A stretch of DNA of 64,000 nucleotides from Candidatus Uabimicrobium amorphum (lineage in GTDB: Bacteria > Planctomycetota > Uabimicrobiia > Uabimicrobiales > Uabimicrobiaceae): contig NZ_AP019860.1 of assembly GCF_009002475.1 (NCBI RefSeq), positions 4,216,001-4,280,000 of the forward strand, written 5' to 3'. Made by a program: the position numbers and the translations under genes. Shown here piece by piece: positions 36,227 through 45,131 of the stretch. The stretch's first letter is position 1, and the number at the start of each line of letters is the position of its first letter. Below the pieces are notes generated by a model, which did not search any database, was not told the origin of the DNA, and saw only the letters and a program-made list of their open reading frames with translations.

Positions 36227-36967
36227 ATGGAACAAAAATATTTGAATGTAGCGGCGTATGTTTTTTTTCATGTTGACCACATTGAAGAATTACAAGAAAA
36301 TTTGCTACAGTTTTGCAATGAAAAAGGTTTGAGAGGCTCGATTCTATTAGCTAAAGAAGGTATCAATCTCTACGTTTGCGGTTTTCGTGAAGACGTAAAT
36401 GCATTGCAGAGGTACTTGCATGGCAAATGCGGTATTCCACAAATGGAATATAAAGAAAGCTGGTCGGACTTTCAACCATTTCGTCGTATGCTCGTGAAGA
36501 TAAAAGACGAGATTATTACGATGAAGCACGATGCCATAAATCCCGAGGAGTTTACAGGGCCGCGCATTGCCCCACAAGAATTTAAAAAATGGTTGGATGA
36601 GAATCGCGATATTTATGTTCTCGATACACGAAATGATTATGAGGTTGAATGTGGAAAATTTTATAAAGCGGAGCATCTGAATGTAAAATCTTTTACTGAA
36701 TTTGCGAAAAAAGCACAAGATTTAGATGAAAACATAAAAGAAAAACCGGTTGTCATGTATTGTACTGGTGGTATTCGTTGTGAAAAGGCCTCGTCTTTAT
36801 TTTTAAAAGAATACGGCTTCAAAGAAGTGTACCAGTTAGAAGGTGGAATTCTAAAGTATTTTGAGGAGTGCGGTGGGGCACACTACGATGGCGATTGTTT
36901 TGTTTTTGACGAACGTACATGTGTGGATAAAAATTTACAAATATCAGATAAATATAAAGAGATTTAA
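36227..36967 (+). CDS. trhO: tRNA uridine(34) hydroxylase (rhodanese-domain, UPF0176)
   Basis: 246 residues. An N-terminal acylphosphatase-like part ('GLRGSILLAKEGINLYVCG') is followed by a rhodanese domain ('VLDTRNDYEVECGKF') with active-site Cys in 'YCTGGIRCEKASS' and 'QLEGGILKYFEECGG'. This order matches TrhO/YceA, which hydroxylates U34 of certain tRNAs using O2. The C-terminal 'GDCFVFDERTCVD' is also typical; the extra zinc-binding tail of longer members is absent. The ATG follows AAGGAG. A strong bidirectional terminator closes the gene. Confidence 0.92.
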   Translation: MEQKYLNVAAYVFFHVDHIEELQENLLQFCNEKGLRGSILLAKEGINLYVCGFREDVNALQRYLHGKCGIPQMEYKESWSDFQPFRRMLVKIKDEIITMKHDAINPEEFTGPRIAPQEFKKWLDENRDIYVLDTRNDYEVECGKFYKAEHLNVKSFTEFAKKAQDLDENIKEKPVVMYCTGGIRCEKASSLFLKEYGFKEVYQLEGGILKYFEECGGAHYDGDCFVFDERTCVDKNLQISDKYKEI

Positions 36968-36969
36968 CT

Positions 36970-37004
36970 GGAAAAAATTTGACAGGATTAGTCAAATTTT
37001 TTCC
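36970..37004. terminator. Bidirectional terminator
   Basis: Perfect 14-bp arms (GGAAAAAATTTGAC and complement) with a 7-base loop, between the convergent trhO and lipoprotein genes; A and T runs are inside the stem on both sides. Confidence 0.88.
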
Positions 37005-37026
37005 TAGTGATAGAGTGTTATCTTAT

Positions 37027-37614
37027 CTAGAAACCAGCAGCCCAGCGTCCTTCCCATGATTCAATCACTTGGCCGCGTTTGTGCTGTTCATAATGCCCTT
37101 CAGTATATAAAGGACGTGGAGCAGTTCCTGCGTGCAAAAATGGTAGTGATACGCCGAAAGAACCGAATTGTACTATTCCCAAAATTGTATAACTGTAGTA
37201 GTCGTCATCGGCCCAATCTCTGCGCAAAATGGGAAGGAAAATGGGACCTATACACCATGAATTCAAGTTACCACTATGTTGGGAATATATAGGAGTTACC
37301 ACTCCTTGTTGTCCACCTACGTTTATATAACCAAACAGGTTTGGTAGGGCTGGTCCTGGAAATTTCCATTTGGTATTATTGTCAAAACTTTCATAATCGA
37401 AGATAGGCGACCAAATACTTGTTCTTCCCCGCAGAGTGACATTTGCGTTTTCATCAATTACTCTTGTTCCTTTGCCCCATCTAGCCCCCATCAATAGCAT
37501 ATTTACATTGCAATCAGAGCGTGGAATGTCCCCCATTTTTCCTCCGGCGTTGTAGAAATTATGTGCACAACCCGAAATGATAAATGCAACTACCAATAGT
37601 GCACCTTTACGCAT
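37027..37614 (-). CDS. Hypothetical lipoprotein
   Basis: 195 residues. A lipoprotein signal ('GALLVVAFIISGCAHN') with lipobox ISGC predicts anchoring outside the cytoplasm. The mature part is Gly/Trp/Tyr-rich with 'RTSIWSPIFDYESFDN' and 'PLYTEGHYEQHKRGQV'; the hydrophobic beta pattern suggests an envelope beta structure, but no family is recognised. The ATG has AGAGGTG upstream. It starts 11 bp after the tryptophan dioxygenase stop, so the two are cotranscribed, though no functional link is evident. Confidence 0.75.
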   Translation of the reverse strand: MRKGALLVVAFIISGCAHNFYNAGGKMGDIPRSDCNVNMLLMGARWGKGTRVIDENANVTLRGRTSIWSPIFDYESFDNNTKWKFPGPALPNLFGYINVGGQQGVVTPIYSQHSGNLNSWCIGPIFLPILRRDWADDDYYSYTILGIVQFGSFGVSLPFLHAGTAPRPLYTEGHYEQHKRGQVIESWEGRWAAGF

Positions 37615-37625
37615 AACACACCTCT

Positions 37626-38720
37626 CTATTGTTGTGTTGTGTAAAAGAAACCCAGTTTTTTCTTTATATCGTCAGGCAATGGAGGTAGGGTTGATCTTGG
37701 AATAAAAAATGTCGCCATATTAAACAAATCCTGATAGACTTTACTTTTCTCGACGGTCATTTTCAAATAATCGTGACCCGAAGTTCCTCCGGTCCCTATC
37801 TTTGTACCGATCATACGCAGAACCATAAGAGCGTGACGATAGCGCCATGCGGTCATGAGTTCATCAATATCAACAAGAAGAGTTAAAAATTTAAACGGCT
37901 GTTGTAAAATAGGTTGGTCGCGATAAAGGTGTATAAACAGTGCCGCATGAGTTGCACGAAAAGACATTCTGCGTAGATTTTTGTGTACGAGTTCATCGTG
38001 TTTGTCTTGGTCAAAAATAGCACGGAAATTTTCACGGGTGTTTTCGTGAGCGTTGAGTTCTTTTTGACGTTTTTCTTCGGATATAATTGGATTGTTGATA
38101 ATGGTTTGCTTGTCTTCATCCAGCATCGTAATGACCGCTTTTTTGTAACTTTCCCAAAAATTGAAACCTTCTGACTCCAAAAAAGGTGTTCGTTCTAGCC
38201 ATTTTTCTACCAAATGAAATAAGGAGCTTTGTTCTTCTGATTCTTTGAGTTGTTTTTGATGTTTTTCTGCGAAGTATGAGCGGTAGCCTTTTTCATTTAG
38301 CATGGTTCTCTGTGTCGGATCTAGACCGAGTTTGTTTTCGATAAGGCGAAATTGAAAGCTTTGAAATCCCGAAGCGGGGGTAATAAAATTGCGAAAGTCT
38401 AAAAAGTCTAGCGATGTCATTGTTTCTAAAATGCGTAGTTGTTCAATAAGTAATTTTTGAATATCTGTAATACGTGCTAAGCGCGAAACGGCAATGCCAA
38501 TATTGACTTCGTCAATGTATTCATGTCTGAACATGTTAATGACGGAATCGAGTTCATGAATAATCTGTTTGAACCATAATTCGTATGCTTGGTGCACGAT
38601 GATAAATAGCATTTCATCATGTGCTTCGCTATCGTATTTTTTACTAAGAAGTTCTTGAGAAGACAGCAGTTTGTCTAAGCCTAAATAGTCTGAGTAATAA
38701 GCTGGTGGATATTTTTTCAT
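37626..38720 (-). CDS. kynA: Tryptophan 2,3-dioxygenase
   Basis: 364 residues of the heme-dependent tryptophan 2,3-dioxygenase family, which opens the indole ring to N-formylkynurenine. Visible signatures: 'FIIVHQAYELWFKQI' with the distal-pocket His, 'ASGFQSFQFRLIENKLG', 'WRYRHALMVLRMIG' with the expected heme-ligating His, and 'IGTGGTSGHDYL' of the substrate loop. Length is nearer the eukaryotic than the shorter proteobacterial forms (~280). No kynurenine formamidase or kynureninase is adjacent, so the rest of the pathway lies elsewhere or is absent. First gene of a two-gene minus-strand operon. Confidence 0.93.
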   Translation of the reverse strand: MKKYPPAYYSDYLGLDKLLSSQELLSKKYDSEAHDEMLFIIVHQAYELWFKQIIHELDSVINMFRHEYIDEVNIGIAVSRLARITDIQKLLIEQLRILETMTSLDFLDFRNFITPASGFQSFQFRLIENKLGLDPTQRTMLNEKGYRSYFAEKHQKQLKESEEQSSLFHLVEKWLERTPFLESEGFNFWESYKKAVITMLDEDKQTIINNPIISEEKRQKELNAHENTRENFRAIFDQDKHDELVHKNLRRMSFRATHAALFIHLYRDQPILQQPFKFLTLLVDIDELMTAWRYRHALMVLRMIGTKIGTGGTSGHDYLKMTVEKSKVYQDLFNMATFFIPRSTLPPLPDDIKKKLGFFYTTQQ

Positions 38721-38841
38721 TGAGACCCCGTTAATTTAAACGTTTTTCAACTGGAAGAAAATACCAAATTTTTGTTATAGTATAAATAGCTGGTAAATAA
38801 AAGTAAAGAGTAGAATAACTTGATATTTTTGGACCGTTATT

Positions 38842-39537
38842 ATGAATGATGTGCTAACAAGTGAAAAATTACAGCGTAATATTTGTCGTATCCAAGATCA
38901 AATAAGTGAAACATGTGCTAAAGTAGATAGACTCCCGCAAAGTGTGACTCTCGTTGCGGTAACAAAAACAGTGACTGCGGCTACAATGAAGCTATTAGCT
39001 GATTTGGGAATAAAAAATGTTGGGGAAAACAGAGTTCAAGATGCTCAAAGTAAATATAACGAATTGTGTAATATTAGCGATTTTTCCTGGCATATGATTG
39101 GTCATTTGCAAACCAATAAGGTGAAGGTTACTTTACCTATTTTTGATATGATACATTCTGTTGACAGTATGAAACTTGCGAAGAAAATTTCCGAATGCAG
39201 TACGGAAACGACAAAAATATTGTTGCAAGTTAACACAAGTAAAGAAGAGAGCAAGCACGGCTTTGATTGCGAACAACTGTGTAACGAGATAACGGAGATC
39301 TCTACTTTTGATAATATTGTTATTTGTGGCTTAATGACAATGGCGCCTTTTACTGCTGATATGGATGTGTGTCGCAAATGTTTTCGAGAAACACGAATTC
39401 TTGCAGAGAAATTGCGCGACAAGGGATATATTCAACAAGATAAATTAGAGCTATCAATGGGGATGAGTGGTGATTTTCCTGTGGCTATTGAAGAAGGAGC
39501 TACACTTGTACGAGTCGGATCTGCTATATTTAAATAG
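38842..39537 (+). CDS. yggS: YggS/PLPBP family pyridoxal-phosphate homeostasis protein
   Basis: 231 residues of the alanine-racemase-fold YggS family: 'LVAVTKTV' holds the PLP lysine, 'IKNVGENRVQDAQ', 'WHMIGHLQTNKVK', 'LLQVNTSKEESKHGF', 'GLMTMAPF' and 'LSMGMSGDFPVAIEEG' with the phosphate-binding end 'LVRVGSAIF'. The family buffers PLP and affects amino-acid pools. It starts a plus-strand group; the kinase gene begins 9 bp after its stop. Confidence 0.95.
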   Translation: MNDVLTSEKLQRNICRIQDQISETCAKVDRLPQSVTLVAVTKTVTAATMKLLADLGIKNVGENRVQDAQSKYNELCNISDFSWHMIGHLQTNKVKVTLPIFDMIHSVDSMKLAKKISECSTETTKILLQVNTSKEESKHGFDCEQLCNEITEISTFDNIVICGLMTMAPFTADMDVCRKCFRETRILAEKLRDKGYIQQDKLELSMGMSGDFPVAIEEGATLVRVGSAIFK

Positions 39538-39546
39538 GAATGAGAT

Positions 39547-42399
39547 ATGCCAGTATTACTTATAGAAAAAGGGCCAAATAAAAATAAACATGTCGAGTGG
39601 AATTCGTCTTCGATAACTGTTGGCCGCGATGCAAGAACCAATTTAAAAATTGACGATACGGCTGTTTCGCGCAATCACTTTAAAATATATGACGTAGAAA
39701 ATCAGTTCTTTATCGAAGATTTGGGAAGTCGCAACGGAACTATACTAAACGGAGAGTCTATTGAGCGTCCAATGCCTCTTGAAATTGGAAGTTGTATTCA
39801 AATAGGTGAAACTATTTTTTCGTGGCTCGATAAACTACCAGAAGCAGGTAGTGACCCTCTTATTGGAAAAGAGCTCTCTGGTTATTTAATTGGTGAACTT
39901 TTGGGAAAAGGTGGTATGGGGCGTGTTTACCTTGCGCAACAAATTTCCCTTGATCGCGATGTGGCCTTGAAAATTTTATCTTCTAAATTGACAAAAAATG
40001 AAGTTTTTGTCGAAAAGTTTATTGAAGAAGCGCGTTCCAGTGCAAAATTGAACCATCCAAATATTATTCAAGTTTATGATGTAACTCAAAGTGGTAAAAA
40101 ATATTTTTTTTCTATGGAGTATGCTCCCGGAGGTTCTGTTCAAGACCTAATCAGTGGGGGACGAAAATTACCTTTAGACCAAGCCTTATCTTATTTTAAA
40201 GATACCTTAAGTGGACTTGAGTTTGCGGAAAAGAAGCAAATTATCCATTGTGATATTAAGCCCGAAAACTTAATGTTGGCCGAAGAAAATATTGTCAAAA
40301 TAGGCGATTTGGGTTTGGCGCAATCTTTAACCGATGACAAAAAAGAAAAAGAACAATTGTATGGTACACCACACTACTTTGCTCCAGAACGAATTACAGG
40401 AGGGATTGTTGACCATCGTTCGGATATGTATTCTTGTGGAGCAAGTTTTTATCGAATTTTAACAGGAACTACACCATTTAAAGGACGTAGCAGTAAAGAA
40501 ATCATTCAACGCCACATTCATGATACACCAACTCCTATGCGCGAATTAAATCCTGATCTTCCTGAGTATATCGAGACCATTATTGAAAAAATGATGGCAA
40601 AAAATCCCGAAGATCGCTATGAGACAAATAGCGATATCCTAAAAGATCTAGAGCGCGGTAAAAAAAATAGACCTTTACGTCGTCATTCACGTGTGCGCAA
40701 TGTGAAAAAAACCGAAGACAAATTTAGTGGAAATCCAACAAAAAACGCCGCGCTTAAAATTTTGCACAACGTTTTGCCGGTGATCGTCCCATCCCTTATT
40801 TTTTTTCTAGGATATTACATTGTTGCTGGTGGTAGTGCCAAAACCGATGATGGTGAAGTAAATATTGAAGAAGAAGTTTCTGGTAACAAAGACAACCCCC
40901 TGGCAAAACAGTCTTACCAAACCGCTGTGGAACAATATGAGCTTCATGGTGGTAATGAGGCGGTGATTTCTTTATTGCGTGACATCGAAACTACATATAG
41001 CGACACTATGTATGCCGAACGTGCGCGAAGCTTACGCGTAAAAATTGAAAAAACGGCGCAAAAAGAAGATGAGAAACAAGTGTATCGTCTTTTACAAGAT
41101 GCGATGCAGTACGAAGAAAAAAATCCTTTTGAATACGACGAAGTGATTGCGCGTTTTCAGAAAGTTGTCGATTTTGACACCGAACAGCGTTTTATCGAGT
41201 TTGTTAAAGACGCGAAAACTCAAATTGTTCGTCTGCAAAAAACAAAAGAAACGTTTGAGAAAAAACAAGAAATGGCCATTGTTTTTCTCGAATACGAAAA
41301 AGACATTGATCGTTTAGTCAACGCCAAAAAATACCAAGAAGCTTGGAAAAAGTTGAATGAAATTGAAATGAAGTTTGTCGGTTTTGATGAAATCAATATT
41401 CAAATTAAAGACAAGCGGAAGAAAATAAACGAATTACGTCAGCAAGTGCTTGTGTCCAAAAATGCGGCCGCTTCGCGTCTTATTGAAGAAAAAAAATACC
41501 AGGCAGCTTATGAAATTATGAAAGAAATGAAAGCGATTGGGACAGTTGAATCGACGAGAATGTATAATGCTTTAGCTTTAAAAATTAAAGAACAACAGGA
41601 AAAAGTGATTGCATCACGTAAAAATTTGATATTACTTTCGCAACAACAACAACAAAAAGCATATCAATTGCTTCTCGATTATCAGTACGCCAAAAGTCGT
41701 AAATTATTGAGTTCTTTTGTGAATAAAATTAAAAATGAAAAAGGTCGTGAAGTTTTGAAAGCGCGTGTTGCTGATATGAAACTTTTGGAAAAGTTGGTAG
41801 ATCGCGTAAACGAAAAACTGAAAAGTAAAGAACATCGCAATTCCAAACGTATGCTTTCCGATAAAGAAGATAAAGATTTACGTAAAATCTTACCTAAATT
41901 TAAAATGTCACATATTTTAATCAAGTCGTGGAATGGCAGTTACATATCGACTTTGGTTCCATATCAATATAGTAAAAGTTTTATTGGCAAGAAATTGAAT
42001 TTAAAAAAGTTAAGTCCCGAATGGACATATAAAAATTTGATTGAAAATCAGTGGGGATTTAACGATAACGATTACTTACTCGCAGCGACTTATTGTTTTT
42101 ATTACCGCCTTTACGATGAAAGCTGGAAAAATTACAAGATATACAAACAAAGGGGTAATAAGGCAAAAAGCTTGTTGAATCAGTTAAATCTAATGGAAAA
42201 AGAAGCGGAAGAAAAATACCAAGAGGTGTTTTTACCAGTGATGTTGGAATTACGTAAGTGGATTAAAAGAGAGAAACAGGGACAACTACGTGGTTCTGAC
42301 AAATCTAAATACAAAGCAGCAAAAGATAATTTTCGTAAAGTGAATGATACATACCGTTTGCGATATGGTCGTACTTTATTTGCCAAAAGTAAATTTTAG
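39547..42399 (+). CDS. FHA-domain Ser/Thr protein kinase with membrane helix and coiled coils
   Basis: 950 residues. FHA domain at 1-95 ('VGRDARTNLKIDDTAVSRNH', 'IEDLGSRNGTILNG') for phosphothreonine binding; Hanks-type kinase at ~111-375 with 'LLGKGGMGRVYLA', 'VALKIL', 'HCDIKPENLML' (catalytic Asp kept; His-Cys-Asp instead of HRD) and 'IGDLGLA' (DLG for DFG), then 'GTPHYFAPER'. A membrane helix lies at ~408-428. The ~500-residue remainder is Lys/Glu-rich and helical with likely coiled coils, presumably extracytoplasmic. Probably active despite two motif variants. It lies 9 bp after yggS and 15 bp before a small membrane protein. Confidence 0.92.
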   Translation: MPVLLIEKGPNKNKHVEWNSSSITVGRDARTNLKIDDTAVSRNHFKIYDVENQFFIEDLGSRNGTILNGESIERPMPLEIGSCIQIGETIFSWLDKLPEAGSDPLIGKELSGYLIGELLGKGGMGRVYLAQQISLDRDVALKILSSKLTKNEVFVEKFIEEARSSAKLNHPNIIQVYDVTQSGKKYFFSMEYAPGGSVQDLISGGRKLPLDQALSYFKDTLSGLEFAEKKQIIHCDIKPENLMLAEENIVKIGDLGLAQSLTDDKKEKEQLYGTPHYFAPERITGGIVDHRSDMYSCGASFYRILTGTTPFKGRSSKEIIQRHIHDTPTPMRELNPDLPEYIETIIEKMMAKNPEDRYETNSDILKDLERGKKNRPLRRHSRVRNVKKTEDKFSGNPTKNAALKILHNVLPVIVPSLIFFLGYYIVAGGSAKTDDGEVNIEEEVSGNKDNPLAKQSYQTAVEQYELHGGNEAVISLLRDIETTYSDTMYAERARSLRVKIEKTAQKEDEKQVYRLLQDAMQYEEKNPFEYDEVIARFQKVVDFDTEQRFIEFVKDAKTQIVRLQKTKETFEKKQEMAIVFLEYEKDIDRLVNAKKYQEAWKKLNEIEMKFVGFDEINIQIKDKRKKINELRQQVLVSKNAAASRLIEEKKYQAAYEIMKEMKAIGTVESTRMYNALALKIKEQQEKVIASRKNLILLSQQQQQKAYQLLLDYQYAKSRKLLSSFVNKIKNEKGREVLKARVADMKLLEKLVDRVNEKLKSKEHRNSKRMLSDKEDKDLRKILPKFKMSHILIKSWNGSYISTLVPYQYSKSFIGKKLNLKKLSPEWTYKNLIENQWGFNDNDYLLAATYCFYYRLYDESWKNYKIYKQRGNKAKSLLNQLNLMEKEAEEKYQEVFLPVMLELRKWIKREKQGQLRGSDKSKYKAAKDNFRKVNDTYRLRYGRTLFAKSKF

Positions 42400-42414
42400 A
42401 ATTGAGTTCTAAAC

Positions 42415-43044
42415 ATGCGCCAAGTTGTACATCTTGATTTTTTGCCTCGTGATTATGTTATTGAACATCAAATAAAAACAGTGCCTGCCGCAGAAATGCA
42501 TGTAATTTGGAGTTTTTTGCTTATTATTGGTGGCATTTTTTCTGGAATTGCCATACAACAGCAATTTCCTATGGTTGTGCGTTACGTGAGCATTATTTTC
42601 GTATTGTATACGATATTTGTGTTGTTGACGTATCGTAGTTACTTTATCATCGATCCTAAGCATGAAGAAATTATTTACCACAATGATGTTTTTTTCTTTG
42701 GGAAAAAGGAAATTTTTGTAACTACTTTTGATGAAGTAACAGACATTCTTGCCTATTCAGAAAATGATGGATTTCGCAATTATTTGGTGATCATTTATTC
42801 TTTCGAATCTTCTTTATCGGCAAAAAGAATTCATGACCACGATAGTTTGGACCAAGTTCATGAATATGGACAGATGTTCGCAAAAATGATGAATTGCTCA
42901 TTTCATCCTTTTGTAGAGGATCAAAGACTGTTGCAGTCCAAATACCAGTTAAATAACTTTGAGCGACAGAGAGGATGCACAAGTACTATTGGATTAATTT
43001 TATTGTTTGTGTCAGCAATGTATTTGTGTTTTCGTTATTTTTAA
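42415..43044 (+). CDS. Hypothetical membrane protein
   Basis: 209 residues. Two adjacent membrane helices at about 30-75 ('VIWSFLLIIGGIFSGIAI', 'VSIIFVLYTIFVLLTY'), a soluble beta-rich middle ('YFIIDPKHEEIIYHNDVFFF') resembling PH-like membrane-associated domains, and a C-terminal helix (~190-207). Function unknown. It follows the FHA-kinase by 15 bp and ends just before a strong hairpin, so it is the last gene of that operon. Confidence 0.75.
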   Translation: MRQVVHLDFLPRDYVIEHQIKTVPAAEMHVIWSFLLIIGGIFSGIAIQQQFPMVVRYVSIIFVLYTIFVLLTYRSYFIIDPKHEEIIYHNDVFFFGKKEIFVTTFDEVTDILAYSENDGFRNYLVIIYSFESSLSAKRIHDHDSLDQVHEYGQMFAKMMNCSFHPFVEDQRLLQSKYQLNNFERQRGCTSTIGLILLFVSAMYLCFRYF

Positions 43045-43051
43045 ACGCTGT

Positions 43052-43081
43052 ATTTATCCCGCATTATTATGCGGGATAAAT
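43052..43081. terminator. Bidirectional terminator
   Basis: Perfect 13-bp arms (ATTTATCCCGCAT and complement) with loop TATT, between two convergent genes that end at 43044 and 43086. Confidence 0.9.
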
Positions 43082-43085
43082 AAAA

Positions 43086-44201
43086 TTATCTTTGTTTACG
43101 ATCTTCTTCGCTCAAAAAACCATCTCCATTACGGTCCATTTGTTCAAAGCGTTCGAGGTTTCCTGGCCATTCTTCTTGCGATATTTTACCATCATTATCG
43201 CGATCTAACATTTTTAGACGATTACGCATTTTATCACGGAAATTCCCCCCATCAGAATTGCCCTCGCGTCCTTTGTTTCTAAATCTTTTCGCTATCTGTT
43301 GTTGTATCTCTTCTTTTGTTAAAAAACCGTCGCCATTTCCGTCTAATTTGCTAAATTTTTCGACGTCTCCCCTCCACTCACTGGCATCGATTTTTTGATC
43401 TTGGTTTTGATCCATTTTTTGCAGCATTTTTTGTAATTTTTTGAGGTGATTTTTGCCGCCTTGCATTTTTTGCATTTTCTGGATTTGTTTCATTTCGTCG
43501 CGTGTAATAAAGCCATCTTGATTTTTATCTAGGCGATCAAAAGCTTGAGGATTACGTGGCCACTCATCCTTTGAGATTTTACCATCTTGGTTTTTATCTA
43601 TTCTTTGTAGCATTTTTTTCGGATTATTGTTTCTTTTTCCCCGTGGTAACTCATCAGGAGAAATGATGTTATCACTGTTCTTGTCAAGGTGGTTAAATAT
43701 TTTTTGTGGACCTTTCCATTCATCGGAAGAAATACTACCGTCACCATTGGCATCCAGACGCGATACTAAACCTTGTCTTTGTTCTTTATTCGGATTTCTT
43801 TTCATGCGACGTAAAGCTTGTTTGTTTACTTCGTTTTTTGTTAAAAATCCGTCTTGATTTTCGTCTAGTTTGTTAAAAACTTGTTGATTTCCTGGCCATT
43901 CTTCTTTTGAAATTTTTCCATCGGAATTAATGTCAAATCGAATAAACATTTTACCTTTTTTGTTTTTTTGATCTTCTTGTTGCTGAGCTTCAGATGCGGG
44001 AGCATTCGGATCTATTTCGTTGCGAGTAATCACTCCGTCGCCGTTTTTGTCTAATATGTTAAAAGCATTGGCGTCTTTTAGTTCCTCTTGGGTTACCTGA
44101 CCATCACCATTTGTATCATTCAGTTTAAAAAAACGGTCGACTCGTGCATTTTGTGCGTAGCATAACGCGGTTAGTAAGATTGTAAGATATAAGTATTTCA
44201 T
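43086..44201 (-). CDS. Secreted protein with twelve EF-hand loops
   Basis: The ATG at 44201 is used (371 residues) because GGAG lies 5 bases upstream and a signal peptide ('MKYLYLTILLTALCYAQ') begins there. Twelve 12-residue calcium loops follow in six pairs, e.g. 'DTNGDGQVTQEE', 'DKNGDGVITRNE', 'DANGDGSISSDE', 'DGNGDGFLTKEE' and 'DRNGDGFLSEED'; most keep D at 1, D/N at 3 and 5, G at 6 and E/D at 12. 'DKNSDNIISPDE' and 'DQNQDQKIDASE' are weaker. Linkers repeat 'EEWPGNxxxFxxLDxNxDGF'. Exported EF-hand arrays bind many Ca2+ ions and are frequent in planctomycetes; a role in matrix, adhesion or Ca2+ storage is inferred. Confidence 0.9.
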   Translation of the reverse strand: MKYLYLTILLTALCYAQNARVDRFFKLNDTNGDGQVTQEELKDANAFNILDKNGDGVITRNEIDPNAPASEAQQQEDQKNKKGKMFIRFDINSDGKISKEEWPGNQQVFNKLDENQDGFLTKNEVNKQALRRMKRNPNKEQRQGLVSRLDANGDGSISSDEWKGPQKIFNHLDKNSDNIISPDELPRGKRNNNPKKMLQRIDKNQDGKISKDEWPRNPQAFDRLDKNQDGFITRDEMKQIQKMQKMQGGKNHLKKLQKMLQKMDQNQDQKIDASEWRGDVEKFSKLDGNGDGFLTKEEIQQQIAKRFRNKGREGNSDGGNFRDKMRNRLKMLDRDNDGKISQEEWPGNLERFEQMDRNGDGFLSEEDRKQR

Positions 44202-44325
44202 ATTGTCTCCATTTTGTAGAGGGTTAGGTATGAGCATCCAAAACATATATTGTAATATCGCTTTATAGTATATGTGTACCTTCAGAGTACTTTTGGTGTA
44301 AAAAAAAATTTTTTGTTAAAAAATT

Positions 44326-44355
44326 TTGTTTTCTTATCGTCTAAAATCATACAAT
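44326..44355 (+). promoter_or_regulatory. Promoter candidate for the 44408 gene
   Basis: TTGTTT (44326-44331), 18-bp spacer, TACAAT (44350-44355), about 50 bp before the gene start. Confidence 0.45.
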
Positions 44356-44407
44356 AGAATTAGATGAAAATAATCTATGATAACACTTTTAGGAAGGTGT
44401 ATAAAAA

Positions 44408-45028
44408 ATGAGATTTTGTCTGCTATTTTTTACCATTATTAGCTGTATTTTGGCAGAAAAAAAAATAGGTGAACTTTATATTTTTGAATCTCCTGAATTG
44501 GTAGAAAGAAAAGAACTAAAAGACCATAGTATACATGGAATGGTAGATTTAGAACTCGATTATGATACACTTCACTCTATTTATACTAAAAATACAAAAA
44601 AGGTTGAAGATGGTTATTTTTCTCAGAAAATAACTGTTGCTGAAAAAAAAGATAAAGCGTTATACCATATAGTTTATGATCATTGGCTTGCAGGAGAATT
44701 ATTCAAGCTTGAGGAAAAGCATCAAAAAGTGAATAAAAAATGGTGGCCTTGTTCAACTAAGCTTGTTTTTCCTAAAAAAGAAAAAACAAATATGTGGATT
44801 GTCGAAAAAAATTTAATTCGCGACACAAAAAATTCATGGATTGGAAAACGTTTAGAGCATTTACAAATGATGTTTGCGTTTATTGATATGGGTAACAGTC
44901 AAAGCCGTTTGTTTTTCCATATGGTTGTCGATGCTCAAGGATGTCGAACCACAAATGAGTGTAAAAAACAAATGCGAAAGACTTTGGGACGATTACTGTC
45001 TTTAGTGGAAAAACACCAAGAGAACTAG
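44408..45028 (+). CDS. Hypothetical secreted protein
   Basis: 206 residues. A short signal peptide ('MRFCLLFFTIISCILAE') starts after AGGAAGG. The mature part is Lys-rich with 'GELYIFESPELVE', 'YHIVYDHWLAGELFKLEE', 'WIVEKNLIRDTKNSWIG' and a C-terminal pair of Cys in 'GCRTTNECKKQM' that could form a disulfide. Family not recognised. Monocistronic; its stop overlaps a fragment of the terminal-inverted-repeat element seen at 50906. Confidence 0.75.
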   Translation: MRFCLLFFTIISCILAEKKIGELYIFESPELVERKELKDHSIHGMVDLELDYDTLHSIYTKNTKKVEDGYFSQKITVAEKKDKALYHIVYDHWLAGELFKLEEKHQKVNKKWWPCSTKLVFPKKEKTNMWIVEKNLIRDTKNSWIGKRLEHLQMMFAFIDMGNSQSRLFFHMVVDAQGCRTTNECKKQMRKTLGRLLSLVEKHQEN

Positions 45029-45043
45029 GGCGTGCCATCAATT
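45025..45043. repeat. Solo terminal-inverted-repeat remnant
   Basis: CTAGGGCGTGCCATCAATT matches the left end of the 50906-51069 element (CTAGGGAGTGTCATCAATT) except at two positions. No right end was seen nearby. Confidence 0.5.
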
Positions 45044-45072
45044 GTGCTTTAGAATTATTTATGGTAATAAAA

Positions 45073-45095
45073 ATAGCTGCTATGTAAGCAGCTAT
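45073..45095 (-). terminator. Terminator of pssA
   Basis: Arms ATAGCTGCT/AGCAGCTAT around ATGTA; on the minus strand it is followed by a T5 run. It lies about 36 bp past the pssA stop. Confidence 0.75.
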
Positions 45096-45131
45096 AAAAG
45101 ACCATAAAATTATAATTCTGTTTAAGTGTTA

